Made by a program: the position numbers and the translations under genes. DNA of 64,000 nucleotides from JACCXG01 sp963750935. GTDB lineage: Bacteria; Acidobacteriota; Vicinamibacteria; Vicinamibacterales; 2-12-FULL-66-21. This document shows positions 10,090-21,372 of this stretch, in pieces. The notes under the pieces were generated by a model, which was not told where the DNA came from, searched no databases, and saw nothing but the letters and a program-made list of their open reading frames with translations. Location of the stretch: the NCBI GenBank assembly GCA_963750935.1, contig CAVVSR010000018.1, positions 466,121 to 530,120 on the forward strand. The letters run 5' to 3'. Each line of letters starts with the position of its first letter. Position 1 is the stretch's first letter.

Positions 10090-10845
10090 CTATCTCGGCA
10101 GCGATTTGATTTCGGCTCTCATCGCCTCGCGACGATCGAGGATGGCTTTGATCTCGCTGTCATCGAGCCACGCGCGCAGTGCGGCGTCGAGCTGACGGCG
10201 CGTCAGGGCTTCGATCTTCACCCAGTACTCTTTATCGATCCGGTTCAGCTTGTGAAGGAGCTCGCTGCCAGGCGCGAAGGCCCGGGAATGATCGACCAGC
10301 ATGAGATTCCATGCGTCATCCCGGAGCATGTTTGCCCGGTTTCTCCCCCGGTTGCCAATGAGGTTGTCGAACATCGTCATTCGCACGACCTGCTCCTCCC
10401 AGTGCGACCGGTGCTCAGCACCTGGCAAGGTCGGATCATTCCCATCGACCACCTTCTCCACCCAGAGCTGAGCAGCACCTACGGTGCCTTGGAGGTCGCG
10501 TTCCACCGTGGGCGGGACCATGTCCATCTTCAGGAGCTTGTCGAGCTCGTACCCCGCGATCTCACTCTTGTAGTTTTCCCTGAAGCCACGATGGCCCCCC
10601 GGGCGCAAGGGGCGCCACGCCATGCGAGCGACAGGCCCACCCGGACGAAAGGTGCAACGTGACACATAGACCTTTGCGAACACCGCCATGCTCACGCACT
10701 CGGCGCTCCTCAGGTATTCTTCGATCTCCTGATGCCGACCCACCCAGATCTTCGAGCTATCTGACTTGTTCGAAGCTGGCTGTTCCTGGCCGGGCCACAT
10801 CGGCAGCAGCCCCAACAAGAGCACCGCAACGGCTCTCCATGGCAT
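10090..10845 (-). CDS. Exported protein with a HipA/FAM20/PI3-4-kinase-like fold, lacking a key Asp
   Basis: The 251-residue protein starts with a signal peptide (about 1-20, ending near WPGQEQP). The body shows an atypical-kinase pattern: a region around ENYKSEIAGYELDKLL, then LWVEKV, then FDNLIGNRGRNRANML, and LVDHSRAF, which resembles a metal-binding Asp motif. In related folds the catalytic loop reads N-x-D-R-x-x-G-N; here the Asp position is Gly, so the protein may be a pseudokinase. It precedes the Ser/Thr kinase gene with a two-base gap, so the two are probably made together. The assignment to the fold is by motif only and the function is unknown. Similar secreted proteins seem widespread in Acidobacteriota. 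Confidence 0.62.
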   Translation of the reverse strand: MPWRAVAVLLLGLLPMWPGQEQPASNKSDSSKIWVGRHQEIEEYLRSAECVSMAVFAKVYVSRCTFRPGGPVARMAWRPLRPGGHRGFRENYKSEIAGYELDKLLKMDMVPPTVERDLQGTVGAAQLWVEKVVDGNDPTLPGAEHRSHWEEQVVRMTMFDNLIGNRGRNRANMLRDDAWNLMLVDHSRAFAPGSELLHKLNRIDKEYWVKIEALTRRQLDAALRAWLDDSEIKAILDRREAMRAEIKSLPR

Positions 10846-10935
10846 GGCAAATATCTCCCTGTGCCAATATAGGCCTCGGCGGGTCGCGGTGTCCTTGCCG
10901 AATTCTCATGAAACCCTAATTCTTTCACTGTGGCC
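10846..10935. promoter_or_regulatory. 90-bp divergent promoter region between the kinase operon and the FHA regulator gene
   Basis: This short spacer must hold the promoters for both the leftward kinase operon and the rightward winged-helix-FHA gene. I see no clear consensus promoter or dyad. The arrangement itself suggests that the FHA regulator may control its neighbours. Confidence 0.3.
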
Positions 10936-11583
10936 ATGCGTGTCGTTTTCGGCGACTGCGAGCTCGATTCAGGCCGGCGCGTTCTTCTTCGCCACGGACG
11001 TCTGATACCGCTTTCTCCCAAGGGTTTCCGGCTTCTGGAGCTGCTTCTCGATCGACGGCCTGAAGCGATTCCGAAGGAAGACCTCCTGCAGGATTTGTGG
11101 GGAGAAACGTTCGTCTCCGATGCGAGCCTGCACAACCTCGTTGCCGAAATCCGCGCGGCCATCGGGGACAATCCACAGGCGGCGCGCTACATCCGCACGA
11201 TTCCGCGCTATGGTTACGCCTTCCATGGCGAGGCAAGGCCTGCACCGGCTGACGTCTCCGGCGGGCGCTCTTCGGGTCCCCGCCTCGTCGCCGAAGGTCG
11301 CGAGTGGCTGCTCACCGAGGGCTCGAACCTGCTCGGCCGCGATCGCGACTGCGTTGTCCGCATCGATTCCGCCACTCTCTCGCGCCATCACGCCCGCATC
11401 GTCCTTCAGGGCGTCGACGCGATACTCGAGGATCTCGCCAGCAAGAACGGCACACACGTGAACGCACAAAGGGTCACGCAGCCGGTCGCGCTCAAGGACG
11501 GTGACTACATTCAGGTTGGCTCTGTCGGCATGACGTATCGAGCGCTGGACCTGCCGCTGTCGACCATGACCGGGCGACCGTGA
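10936..11583 (+). CDS. OmpR-type winged-helix DNA-binding protein with a C-terminal FHA domain
   Basis: The protein (about 215 residues from ATG 10936; a GTG two codons earlier is possible) has an OmpR/PhoB-type winged helix at about residues 1-100, with LSPKGFRLLELLLDRRPEAI and YIRTIPRYGYAF. A forkhead-associated domain follows at about 125-200, with the phosphothreonine-binding signature GRDRDCVVRIDSATLSRHH and the loop SKNGTHVN. There is no receiver domain. FHA domains bind phosphothreonine peptides, so a Ser/Thr kinase, probably the one encoded divergently next door, is the expected input. It is likely a cytoplasmic transcription factor. Confidence 0.9.
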   Translation: MRVVFGDCELDSGRRVLLRHGRLIPLSPKGFRLLELLLDRRPEAIPKEDLLQDLWGETFVSDASLHNLVAEIRAAIGDNPQAARYIRTIPRYGYAFHGEARPAPADVSGGRSSGPRLVAEGREWLLTEGSNLLGRDRDCVVRIDSATLSRHHARIVLQGVDAILEDLASKNGTHVNAQRVTQPVALKDGDYIQVGSVGMTYRALDLPLSTMTGRP

Positions 11584-11672
11584 TCGAGTAACACCGCCTC
11601 CACCGGCCAGAGATGTCGACGAGGCAGCGAGCGCAGGCGCACGCGACTCGGCGCGCGTATCGATCGTGTGCG

Positions 11673-14135
11673 TTACTCGTGCCGCAGCGCGACCATCGGC
11701 TCGACCCGCACCGCGCGCCGCGCCGGGACGAGGCACGCGATCGCGCCGATCGCCAGCGTCACGAGGATGCCGACCGCGAACGTGATCGGATCGGTCGGCG
11801 TCGTTCCCCACAGCTCGCTCTGCAGCAGGCGGTTCGTGGCGAAGCTCACGGCGACGCCGATGATCAGGCCCACCACCACCATCTGCATACCCAGCTTCAA
11901 CACCATCCGCACCACGTGACCCCGATCGCCGCCGAGCGCGAGACGGATCGCGATCTCGCGCGTCTGTTGTGAGACGGTGTAGGCCAGCACGCCGTAGACG
12001 CCCAACGCCACGAGCAGCACGCCCGCGGACGCGAAGATGCCCAGCACCAGCAGGCTGAAGCGCGGGCGCGCAAAGAGCACGCGGTCGAGGACGGTTTCGA
12101 GCGGGGTCGGCTCGACCAGGGCGACGCGGGAATCGAGCGACTGGAACTCCCGCTTGACGGCGTCGGCGAGCCGCGCCGGCTCGGCGGCCGTGCGCACCAC
12201 GAGCAGGAGCCCGCGGGGGCGGAACGTGAACGGCACGTAGGCCTGGGCCATCGGCAGCTCGCGAATGCCTTGATTCCTGACGTCGCGAACGACGCCGACG
12301 ACGACGAACGTGGGATCGGCGACGGGCGCCGGCAGCGTCGAGAACGCCGAGAGCCTCACGGTACGCCCGAGCGCTGCGCCGCCCAGATACTTCTTCTCGA
12401 GTGTTTCGTTGACCACGACGACGAGGTGTCGCTTCTCCACTTCGAGAGCGGACAGCCCGCGTCCCTGTATCACGGGTATGCCGAGCGTCTCGAGCAGCTG
12501 CTCGCCTGCGAAGGTGATCAGTGTTGCCGACTGCGGCGGCACGGCAGTCCCGGGAACCTCCAGGGGGCTCGTGAAGCCTCCGAAGGGCGGCGTGACGCTG
12601 GTCAGGGCCACGGCCGACGCACCCGGCACGGTCGCAACCCGTTCGACCGCCGATCGATAGAACTGCAGCTGTCCCTCTGGGGACATCTGTTCGCGGGGCG
12701 GGAACGCGATGCCGGCGACCAGCAGATTCCTGGGATCCATGCCGATGTCCGTGCTCGCCAGCTTGATGAACGTTCGCATCAGCAGGCCTGCGCCGAGCAG
12801 CAGCACCATCGAGAGCGCCACCTGGGCGACGACCAGGCCACCGCGCATGCGCGTCTGCCGGCGGCCACCCGTCGAGCGCGCCGTGGCGTTGGCGCCGAGG
12901 GCGGCGTCCCGCCGTGCGCTCAGCAGCGCCGGGAAAAGACCGAAGCCGATCGTCGCCACCGCTGCCGCCGCGAGCGCGAACAGGAGCACCGGCCGATCGA
13001 GCCGGATCTGCGTCTCCCAGGGCACGCCCTGCCGAGGCATGTAGCCGGCGAGCGCGACGATGCCGCCGTACGCCATCAGGCATCCCGCGGCCAGTCCGCC
13101 GCACGCAAGCACCGCGCTCTCCACGAGCAGCTGCCGGACGATCCGGCCGCGGCTGGCGCCGATCGCCGCGCGGATCGTGAGCTCGCGCTCGCGGATCGTG
13201 GCGCGCGCCAGCAGCATGTTGGCGACGTTGCAGCAGGCGATGACGAGCAGCAGGCTGACCGCGCCGAACAGCGCGTAGAGCGTGCCGCGGAACTCGCGCA
13301 CCACCCAGTCGACGACCGGAATGATGCCGAAGCGGTAGCCGGGTGGGTAGTCATTCGGCCGCTCGGCCGCGCGCCGCGCGCCGATCACGTTCAGCTGCGC
13401 TTCGGCCTCGGCGGCGGTCACGCCGGGACGGAGGTGGGCCTGGAACGCACGCACCCCGCGCGGTGTCTGCGGATCGTCGCTCGGCTGCATCGCCGCCGGC
13501 AGCCACAGATCGGCGATGTTCCACTCGAAGCGCGGCGGCATCACGCCGACCACGGTGTAGGGCTGCCCGTCCAGCATCAGGGTGCGGCCGATCACGCCGG
13601 GATCGGCGCCGAAGCGTGTCACCCACGCGCGGTGGTTCATCACCGCCACCGGCGGCGCGCCGGGCGCGACGTCGTCATACCCGAAGGCGCGGCCGACGAG
13701 CGGCGCCACGCCCAGGAAGTCGAAGCCGTTCGGCGTCATCCAGTTGAGGTTCAGGCGCTCGGCGCCGCTCTCGCTCATCCAGTGCGCGGTGAACTGGCTG
13801 GTGCCGACGACGTCCTCGAACGCGGTGGTGTGTTCCTGGTAGTCGAGGAACTCCTCCGAGCGGAAATACGGGCCGCGGATGATGCGGCCGGAGCCGTCGC
13901 GCAGGACGACGTTGACGAGGCGGTCCGAGCGGGAATACGGGAACGGATCCAGCGCGACGTTGCGCAGCACGCTGTAGATGACCGTGACGGCGCTGATCCC
14001 GAGGGCGAGCGTGAGCACGGCGACGAGCGTGAAGCTGGGCGCGCCGAGCAGCGTGCGGACGCCGTAGGCGACGTCGCGGCGGAAATCCTCGAGCCACATG
14101 AACGAGCGCGACTCGTGCGGCAGTTCTTTCGACAT
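11673..14135 (-). CDS. ADOP-type ABC transporter permease (MacB/FtsX family)
   Basis: The protein of about 820 residues has an N-terminal transmembrane helix, a MacB-type periplasmic domain (PYTVVGVMPPRFEWNIADLW), and two FtsX domains of about three helices each (near 280-400 and 690-800), ending in VRVEPMVALRHE. This is the acidobacterial duplicated orphan permease layout, which usually has no ATPase gene beside it, as here. The ATG at 14135 is preferred because GAGGG sits five bases upstream; a GTG at 14147 that overlaps the EVE gene stop (GTGA) is the alternative. It may export lipophilic compounds or act in stress response, but the substrate is unknown. Confidence 0.9.
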   Translation of the reverse strand: MSKELPHESRSFMWLEDFRRDVAYGVRTLLGAPSFTLVAVLTLALGISAVTVIYSVLRNVALDPFPYSRSDRLVNVVLRDGSGRIIRGPYFRSEEFLDYQEHTTAFEDVVGTSQFTAHWMSESGAERLNLNWMTPNGFDFLGVAPLVGRAFGYDDVAPGAPPVAVMNHRAWVTRFGADPGVIGRTLMLDGQPYTVVGVMPPRFEWNIADLWLPAAMQPSDDPQTPRGVRAFQAHLRPGVTAAEAEAQLNVIGARRAAERPNDYPPGYRFGIIPVVDWVVREFRGTLYALFGAVSLLLVIACCNVANMLLARATIRERELTIRAAIGASRGRIVRQLLVESAVLACGGLAAGCLMAYGGIVALAGYMPRQGVPWETQIRLDRPVLLFALAAAAVATIGFGLFPALLSARRDAALGANATARSTGGRRQTRMRGGLVVAQVALSMVLLLGAGLLMRTFIKLASTDIGMDPRNLLVAGIAFPPREQMSPEGQLQFYRSAVERVATVPGASAVALTSVTPPFGGFTSPLEVPGTAVPPQSATLITFAGEQLLETLGIPVIQGRGLSALEVEKRHLVVVVNETLEKKYLGGAALGRTVRLSAFSTLPAPVADPTFVVVGVVRDVRNQGIRELPMAQAYVPFTFRPRGLLLVVRTAAEPARLADAVKREFQSLDSRVALVEPTPLETVLDRVLFARPRFSLLVLGIFASAGVLLVALGVYGVLAYTVSQQTREIAIRLALGGDRGHVVRMVLKLGMQMVVVGLIIGVAVSFATNRLLQSELWGTTPTDPITFAVGILVTLAIGAIACLVPARRAVRVEPMVALRHE

Positions 14136-14143
14136 GAGGGCCC

Positions 14144-14644
<501 letters not shown>

Positions 14645-14680
14645 ACGGAGGTTTGACACGATTATGTCCGGGTCCGGGGT

Positions 14681-14878
14681 CTATCGGTCGTCGTTCTCGT
14701 GGCGCCCGGCTCCCGTGTCGGGCATCGCGCCCACCGTCCCGCACAGCTCGCACCTATAGAACAGCAGGCCCATGCGGCGCCGGACCACGAACGCCAGGCG
14801 GCAGCAGTTCGGGCACTGGACGCGCCCGTCGGCCGGCGCGTCGGCGTCGTCGCAGGCGAAGGGTGCGTCGTCGGGCAT
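14681..14878 (-). CDS. Small zinc-ribbon protein
   Basis: The 65-residue product contains two CxxC knuckles, CPNC (with an adjacent Cys) and CELCG, spaced like a rubredoxin-type zinc ribbon. Between them is a basic-hydrophobic stretch (AFVVRRRMGLLFYR). The acidic N-terminus and short tail show nothing else. It lies 36 bases upstream of the EVE gene on the same strand and may be in its operon. The function is unknown; it could be a nucleic-acid-binding accessory. Confidence 0.55.
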   Translation of the reverse strand: MPDDAPFACDDADAPADGRVQCPNCCRLAFVVRRRMGLLFYRCELCGTVGAMPDTGAGRHENDDR

Positions 14879-14880
14879 GG

Positions 14881-15072
14881 TTGGTGTCAGGCGGTGAATC
14901 GTGAACCGACCGAGTTGGTGTCAGGCGGCCTTGGTGTCAGACAGTGAATCGTGAACGGTTCCCGCGAACGCAGCGGCACTAGCCACGAATCACCCCGGCG
15001 CCCTCGACGTCGCATGCTGGCAATCGGCTGTCGGAACCCTGGTCGTGTTCACGATTCACCGCCTGACACCCC
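14881..15072. repeat. REP-like repeat cluster: two direct units 50 bp apart and one inverted unit
   Basis: A unit starting TTGGTGTCAG and ending GTGAATCGTGAAC occurs at 14881-14906 and again, with two changes, at 14931-14956. A shorter partial copy lies at 14915-14928. An inverted copy at 15047-15070 is identical to 14883-14906 over 24 bases. The direct copies are spaced exactly 50 bp apart. The layout resembles REP/BIME elements mobilised by RAYT transposases, but no such gene is in the window. The inverted copy supplies the last codons and stop of the neighbouring gene. Confidence 0.7.
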
Positions 15073-16076
15073 CGGGGCGTGGCCCCCTGGCTGTGAACCG
15101 CGCGAGCACGAGGTTGTCGAGCCGGATGTTGCGGGTCCAGATGAACTCGGCGTCCTTGAAGACGTCGCGATAGTTCACGTAGCCAGGCGCGTTGGTGATC
15201 TCGACAGGCCGCCACGTCACCGCCGCGGGCCAGGCGCGGTCGTCGAAGCGCGGTGCGGTCCACTCCGCCGGCACCTCGAAGTGCAGCGCCCGGCAGCTCG
15301 CCGGATCTTTCTGGGCGCAGACCGGGCGGATGGCCTGCGAGCAGAAGCTCGAGTCCCGCCCGCGCCCGGTTCGCACGCACAGCGGATCGTCGAGCGGCGC
15401 GATGTAGAAGGTCTCGGCCCGCCAGTCCGCGCTGGTGCGGGTTCCGTCGCTGAAGAACGCGATGAAGCCGCCGTCGCCGATGTTGAACGACTGATACTCC
15501 ATGCCGACGCCGTGCCTGGTCTCCCAGTCGATCGCCTTGACGGCGTAGGTGATCGGATACCGCGCGCGAAACCGCACGACCGTCGAGTTGAACGGCGTCA
15601 TCGCGAGCCGATCGCGCGCCACGTAGCGGCCGTTCACATACAGCTCGTAGTAGTTGTCCGCGAAGATGTAGCCGGTGATCTCGACGCCGTCGGGATCGAT
15701 GACGACGGTCCGCAGTTGTGTGCTGATGGTCGGGAACGTCCCCGGTCCCGAAGCAGTCGTTATAGAGATCGACCGCGAACGCGCCATCGTGTACCGGTCC
15801 CGGCACGATCCAGCTCCTGCCGTCGCTCGATTTCACCGTGCCCGTTGTGGTCGGGAAGACGTCGGGCTGCACGTTGACCTTCGGGTTCGTGCACCCGTCG
15901 CTGCCGTGAGACGGCCGCAGGTCGGTGGCGAAGCCGGCGGACACCGATCCGCCCGCCGGCGCACCGGTCTGCAGTGGCGCTGCCGTGGCCAGCCAGGAGA
16001 CAACAAGAGCGGCGAGGCTGACGACGAGCGTGTGCGTCGCTCGGCTGTTCAATCGGTGGCGTATCCGGCTGTTCAT
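15056..16076 (-). pseudogene. Secreted protein of unknown function with a probable beta-sandwich fold, one frameshift
   Basis: Read through one frameshift (an extra base in the C run 15740-15743), this is a secreted protein of about 340 residues. It begins with a signal peptide (about 1-33), followed by DGCTNPKVNVQPDVFP and AVDLYNDCFGTG. After the shift comes a beta-rich region resembling lectin or galactose-binding folds, with ADNYYELYVNGRYVARD and HFEVPAEWTAPRFDDRAWP. Several Cys residues suggest disulfides. I do not recognise a named family. The last residues (GGVRR) and the stop codon fall inside an inverted REP-like unit, so the original 3' end may have been replaced. Confidence 0.6.
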
Positions 16077-16132
16077 CGATCAATAATGACTGGGACCCGC
16101 TACAGACAGCCACAGTGATTATTCCAGCAGTG

Positions 16133-18002
16133 ATGGCTTCCCGCTCTCACCGCATCGCCGGTATCGCGTTGTGCCTCGCCCTGCTCGCGGCGCCATCGCA
16201 ATCCGCTGCCCAGAGCGTGTCGATTACAGGCTTCCCGCTTCCGACCGCGGCCAGCGGCCCTGCGGGAATTGTCGCGGGCCCGGACGGCAACCTCTGGTTC
16301 ACCGAGAGCTCAGGCAACCGGATCGGACGCATCACTCCCGCCGGCGTCATCACCGAATTCCCGGTGCCGACGGCGGCGAGCGAACCCTTCGGGATCGCCG
16401 CGGGCCCCGACGGCAACCTGTGGTTCACCGAGCGTGCGGGCAACCAGATCGGGCGGATCACTCCCGGCGGCGTCATCACCGAGTTCCCCTTGCCGAGTCC
16501 CGGCAGCGAGCCTTACGGCATTACTGCCGGTCCGGATGGCCACCTGTGGTTCACCGAAAGAGCCCGCGACACCGTCGGCCGGATCACGACGTCGGGCACG
16601 GTCGTCGAGTTTCCGCGATCCGGTACCGGCTCGCCTCGCGGCATCACCGCCGGCAGTGACGGCAACCTCTGGTTCGCCGACGCCGCCGGCGCGGTTGTGC
16701 GCGTCACGCCCGATGGCAGCTTCACCAGCTTCGCGCTGGGAGAATTCTGCGCGCCGCATATCGGCTGCGTGAGCATCCCCGCGGAGAGCATCGCCGCAGG
16801 AGCGCCCGGCAATCTCTGGTTCACCGCGCTGGCGATGCCCGCCAGGATTGGCCGGATCACGACGAGCGGCGTGGCCGGGGGCTTCCTGCTGCAGGGTGGC
16901 AGGGCGCCGATCACCATCGCCAGCCGGTTCCGACGGCAACATGTGGTTCACCGTGAGTCCGTCCGACCCGATGATCGCCCGCATTACGCCAGCCGGCACC
17001 ATCACCGAGTTCCCCCTGCCGGCAGACAGCCGCCCGTTCGGGATCACTGCCGGCGCGCCCGGGAACATGTGGTTCACCGACACTGGCCGCAATGCGATCG
17101 GGCGCGTCGAATTTGGCTCTGCTGCGGCGCCCGCGGTGTTTCGGCCGCCGACGGCGGAATGGTTCATCCGCCGCTCCGGGAGCGGCAGCCCGATCCAATC
17201 GCAGTGGGGCGCGTCGCAGTCATCGGGGCTGGGAGATACACCGGTGCCCGCGGACTACGACGGGGATGGCCGATCGGATCTCGCGGTCTTCCGCCGGGCC
17301 ACTGGTGAATGGTTCGTGCTCCATTCGTCGAATGGAGCCACGACGCGCGTGGAGTGGGGCTCGCTCGAAGCGGACCAGCTTGGCGATACGCCGGTTCCCG
17401 CCGACTACGACGGAGACGGCAAGGCGGACGTCGCGGTCTACCGCAGGGCCACCGCCGAATGGTTCATGCTCCTGTCCTCCGACGCGGGTTCGACGACGGT
17501 GGCCTTCGGCGCCGCCGAGGCGACCGGGCTTGGCGACATACCCGTGCCCGCCGATTACGACGGCGATGGCAAAGCGGATGTCGCGGTCTACCGCAAAGCC
17601 ACTGGCGAGTGGTTCATGCTGCGATCCTCGGGCGCCGGCCCGGGGCTCGTGGCCTGGGGCGCCGCCGAGGCGACCGGGCTTGGCGACGTGCCGGTTCCCG
17701 CCGACTACGACGGCGACGGCAAGGTGGATCTCGCCGTCTATCGCGCAGCGACCGGCGAGTGGTTCGTGCTCCGCTCGTCGGACCGAGCGCTGAGTTACGG
17801 AGCCTGGGGCGCCCCGGCGTCGACGGCGCTGGGTGATTTCCCGGTGCCCGCCGACTACGATGCGGACGGCCGTGCCGATTTCGCCGTCTATCGCCGGACG
17901 ACGGGGGAATGGTTCATCCTCAACTCATCCAACGGAACCGCCGTGACCTTGCCGTGGGGCGCTCCCGCACTCGGCGATGTGCCCGTGCCTTCGAGGTACT
18001 GA
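16133..18002 (+). pseudogene. Secreted Vgb-like propeller joined to FG-GAP-like repeats, one frameshift
   Basis: After a signal peptide (ending near SAAQS), about six repeats of the form GPDGNLWFTE...GRITPxGVITEFP build a streptogramin-lyase (Vgb)-like beta-propeller. About six repeats of the form LGDxPVPADYDGDG...GEWF follow; these have the Asp-rich calcium-binding look of FG-GAP/VCBS repeats. The frame changes at an extra a at 16922, between ITIA and GSDGNMWFT. The ATG at 16133 is used because it starts the signal peptide; a GTG lies at 16115. Vgb-like propellers are often non-enzymatic in Acidobacteriota. A cell-surface or secreted binding role is the safest guess. Confidence 0.75.
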
Positions 18003-18018
18003 GTGCAGGCCAGGCGGA

Positions 18019-19726
<1,708 letters not shown>

Positions 19727-19773
19727 GCCGCCACGCCCCGCTGTGGAACGTGGCGGCCCGCGGACCTCGTCGC

Positions 19774-20353
19774 CTAGTGGCCGGCATGAGCCGATGCGGC
19801 AGACGCCGAACTGTCGGCTGAGTACTCCTCGCACGACACCGTCGGGTTCCAGTCGACGAACATGCCGTTCGGATTGTTCTTCCAGGCCCAGACGTGCAGC
19901 TCGTAGAACGGCGGCAAGCCGTAGCGGTTCGGGCTCCCCACGTAATGGAAATGTTGCCCGTCGAGCACCGGCGGTCCAACCTTCTTGGCATCCCACGGCT
20001 CGGCGATGACGATGTACTCGACGCCGAGCAGCTGCAGGCGTCCGTGGCGTTGTTCGTAAACCAGGATCTCCGGCTGTGCGGCGTCGAGCTCACCGTCGTT
20101 GACCAGAGTCCCGTTCGGGAAGTGCACGCCCATGGCGCCGACTTCCGGACCGCTCACGCAGCTGCCGGCCGAGCCGTACCCGGCGGCCAGCGCCGCGTTG
20201 ACGTCATGGAATGCCTCAGGTCGCCTGGCGAACCTCACGCACCAGACCTGTTGCCTGACCCTGGCGATCACTCGTCCCGCCCAATGCCATCACGGCGGGC
20301 ACGGCGCAGGTGACGATGCCGAGGCCGATCAGCGTAAGACCTTTGACGTTCAT
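19774..20353 (-). pseudogene. Secreted protein of unknown function, one frameshift
   Basis: The frame from ATG 20353 gives a signal peptide (MNVKGLTLIGLGIVTCAVPA) and then hits a stop; removing one base at 20218 joins it to the downstream frame. The mature part (about 165 residues) has GYGSAGSCVSGPEVGAMGVH, YIVIAEPWDA, HYVGSPNRYGLPPFYELHVW and VDWNPTVSCEEY. It is well conserved and has two Cys that could pair. I do not recognise a named family, though similar proteins seem common in soil bacteria. The conservation suggests a sequencing error rather than a dead gene. Confidence 0.6.
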
Positions 20354-20479
20354 GGATCCTCCTGTGCGCCCGACCCGGTCAGGCCAGGCTCATTCGTGCA
20401 TCGGGATCCTACAAGGAACGCGTGAGGTTGTGACAGCGCGTGCGAGCCCAAGGATGAGGCGGGCCTGCTCAGCGCTTGG

Positions 20480-20737
20480 TCAGCGGCTTGCGCTTCGTTT
20501 GCTCGGCGCTGCCGGCCGCTCGCGCTCAGCGTCCTCGGACTCGAACCGGAGAATGTCGCCGGGCTGGCACGAGAGCGCCTCGCAGATCGCATCGAGCGTC
20601 GAGAAGCGGATCGCCCGCGCCTTGCCGGTCTTGAGGATCGAGAGATTGGCCAGCGTCATGCCGACCCGATCCGCGAGCTCGGTCAGCGTCATCCGCCGAT
20701 CGTGGAGCAGGTCGTCGAGCTTGACGGTGATCGCCAT
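20480..20737 (-). CDS. XRE-family helix-turn-helix regulator (YozG-like)
   Basis: The 85-residue protein is a single Cro/C1-type HTH domain: MTLTELADRVGMTLANLSIL (scaffold and recognition helices) and ALSCQPGDILRFE. A short charged tail follows. Its start codon lies one base after the stop of the DUF2975 gene, so the two are one operon. Pairs of a small XRE protein and a DUF2975 membrane protein are common. The XRE protein is likely the repressor of the pair and probably binds the AT-rich repeats at 21286-21318. Confidence 0.9.
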   Translation of the reverse strand: MAITVKLDDLLHDRRMTLTELADRVGMTLANLSILKTGKARAIRFSTLDAICEALSCQPGDILRFESEDAERERPAAPSKRSASR

Positions 20738-20738
20738 G

Positions 20739-21266
20739 TCAGACCGTCCCGTCGAGGTCTTCGCGCATCCGCGTGCCCTCCGCGAACACGCGGGCGAGCA
20801 GGAACGCGAAGAGGACGGCGAGCCAGCCGTTGATCGAAAAACCGGCGTCGATGTCGAGCGGATGCCCCGGAATCGACACCGCCCTGACGATCGCGCCGAT
20901 GACGATGGCGAGAAGCTGCAGCGTGAGCAGCACCCAGGCGATCGCCTGCAGACGGTCTGCGTTGGCCGCGACGAACGGGTCGCCCGCGCGCACCGTCTCG
21001 ACGATCGCCAGCAGCCGTTTCATGCCGGCATGATTGAGCGGGATCGCGACGAGGCCGAGCACGGCGACCGCGCGCAGGCCCATGACCAGCCGGTAGGCCT
21101 CAGGCGACGGCGAGAGATCGAGCGAGCTCATGATCCATTGCTCGTGCGGCACGAGAAACACCAGCGCGAAGATGGCGGCGCCACCCAGCCAGTTGACGAC
21201 GATGAGGATCCGCAGCACGACGTAGGCGATCGGCAGCGCGGCGGATGACGGGGCTGACTTGGACAT
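20739..21266 (-). CDS. DUF2975 membrane protein
   Basis: The 175-residue protein has four predicted transmembrane helices (near residues 11-35, 62-82, 105-130 and 148-165), with the DUF2975 pattern: an N-terminal helix, a loop with PEAYRLVMGLRAV, GDPFVAANADRLQAIAW and a C-terminal INGWLAVLFAFLLARVFAEG. It is the first gene of a two-gene operon with an XRE regulator. Family members are thought to tune the partner regulator or to act in envelope stress, but no activity is proven. Confidence 0.9.
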   Translation of the reverse strand: MSKSAPSSAALPIAYVVLRILIVVNWLGGAAIFALVFLVPHEQWIMSSLDLSPSPEAYRLVMGLRAVAVLGLVAIPLNHAGMKRLLAIVETVRAGDPFVAANADRLQAIAWVLLTLQLLAIVIGAIVRAVSIPGHPLDIDAGFSINGWLAVLFAFLLARVFAEGTRMREDLDGTV

Positions 21267-21281
21267 GGCTCACCACCTCCG

Positions 21282-21318
21282 TTGATATCGAATATCAATA
21301 CGCGATTTATCGAATATC
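21282..21318. promoter_or_regulatory. Candidate operator: 11-bp direct repeat and dyad upstream of the DUF2975-XRE operon
   Basis: TATCGAATATC occurs at 21286-21296 and 21308-21318, 22 bp apart (two helical turns, same face). The first copy is also inside a dyad, TTGATAT-CGA-ATATCAA (21282-21298). The AT-rich block stands out from the GC-rich surroundings and lies directly upstream of the DUF2975 start. It fits cooperative binding by the small XRE protein of the operon. Confidence 0.5.
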
Positions 21319-21372
21319 GTTCAAGTCGGTATTGAAGTCGATAAACAAGGGCAGCCATAGAGACAAGTTAAC

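Noticed and set aside
8591..10195. 534-codon open frame on the plus strand opposite the Ser/Thr kinase
   Set aside because: Antisense shadow of a gene with complete kinase motifs.
11673..14135. Cognate ATPase gene for the ADOP permease
   Set aside because: No ABC ATPase (Walker A/signature motif) is encoded nearby; ADOPs are typically orphans.
14881..15072. Short repeats as a CRISPR array
   Set aside because: Only two direct units plus one inverted unit; no cas genes in the window.
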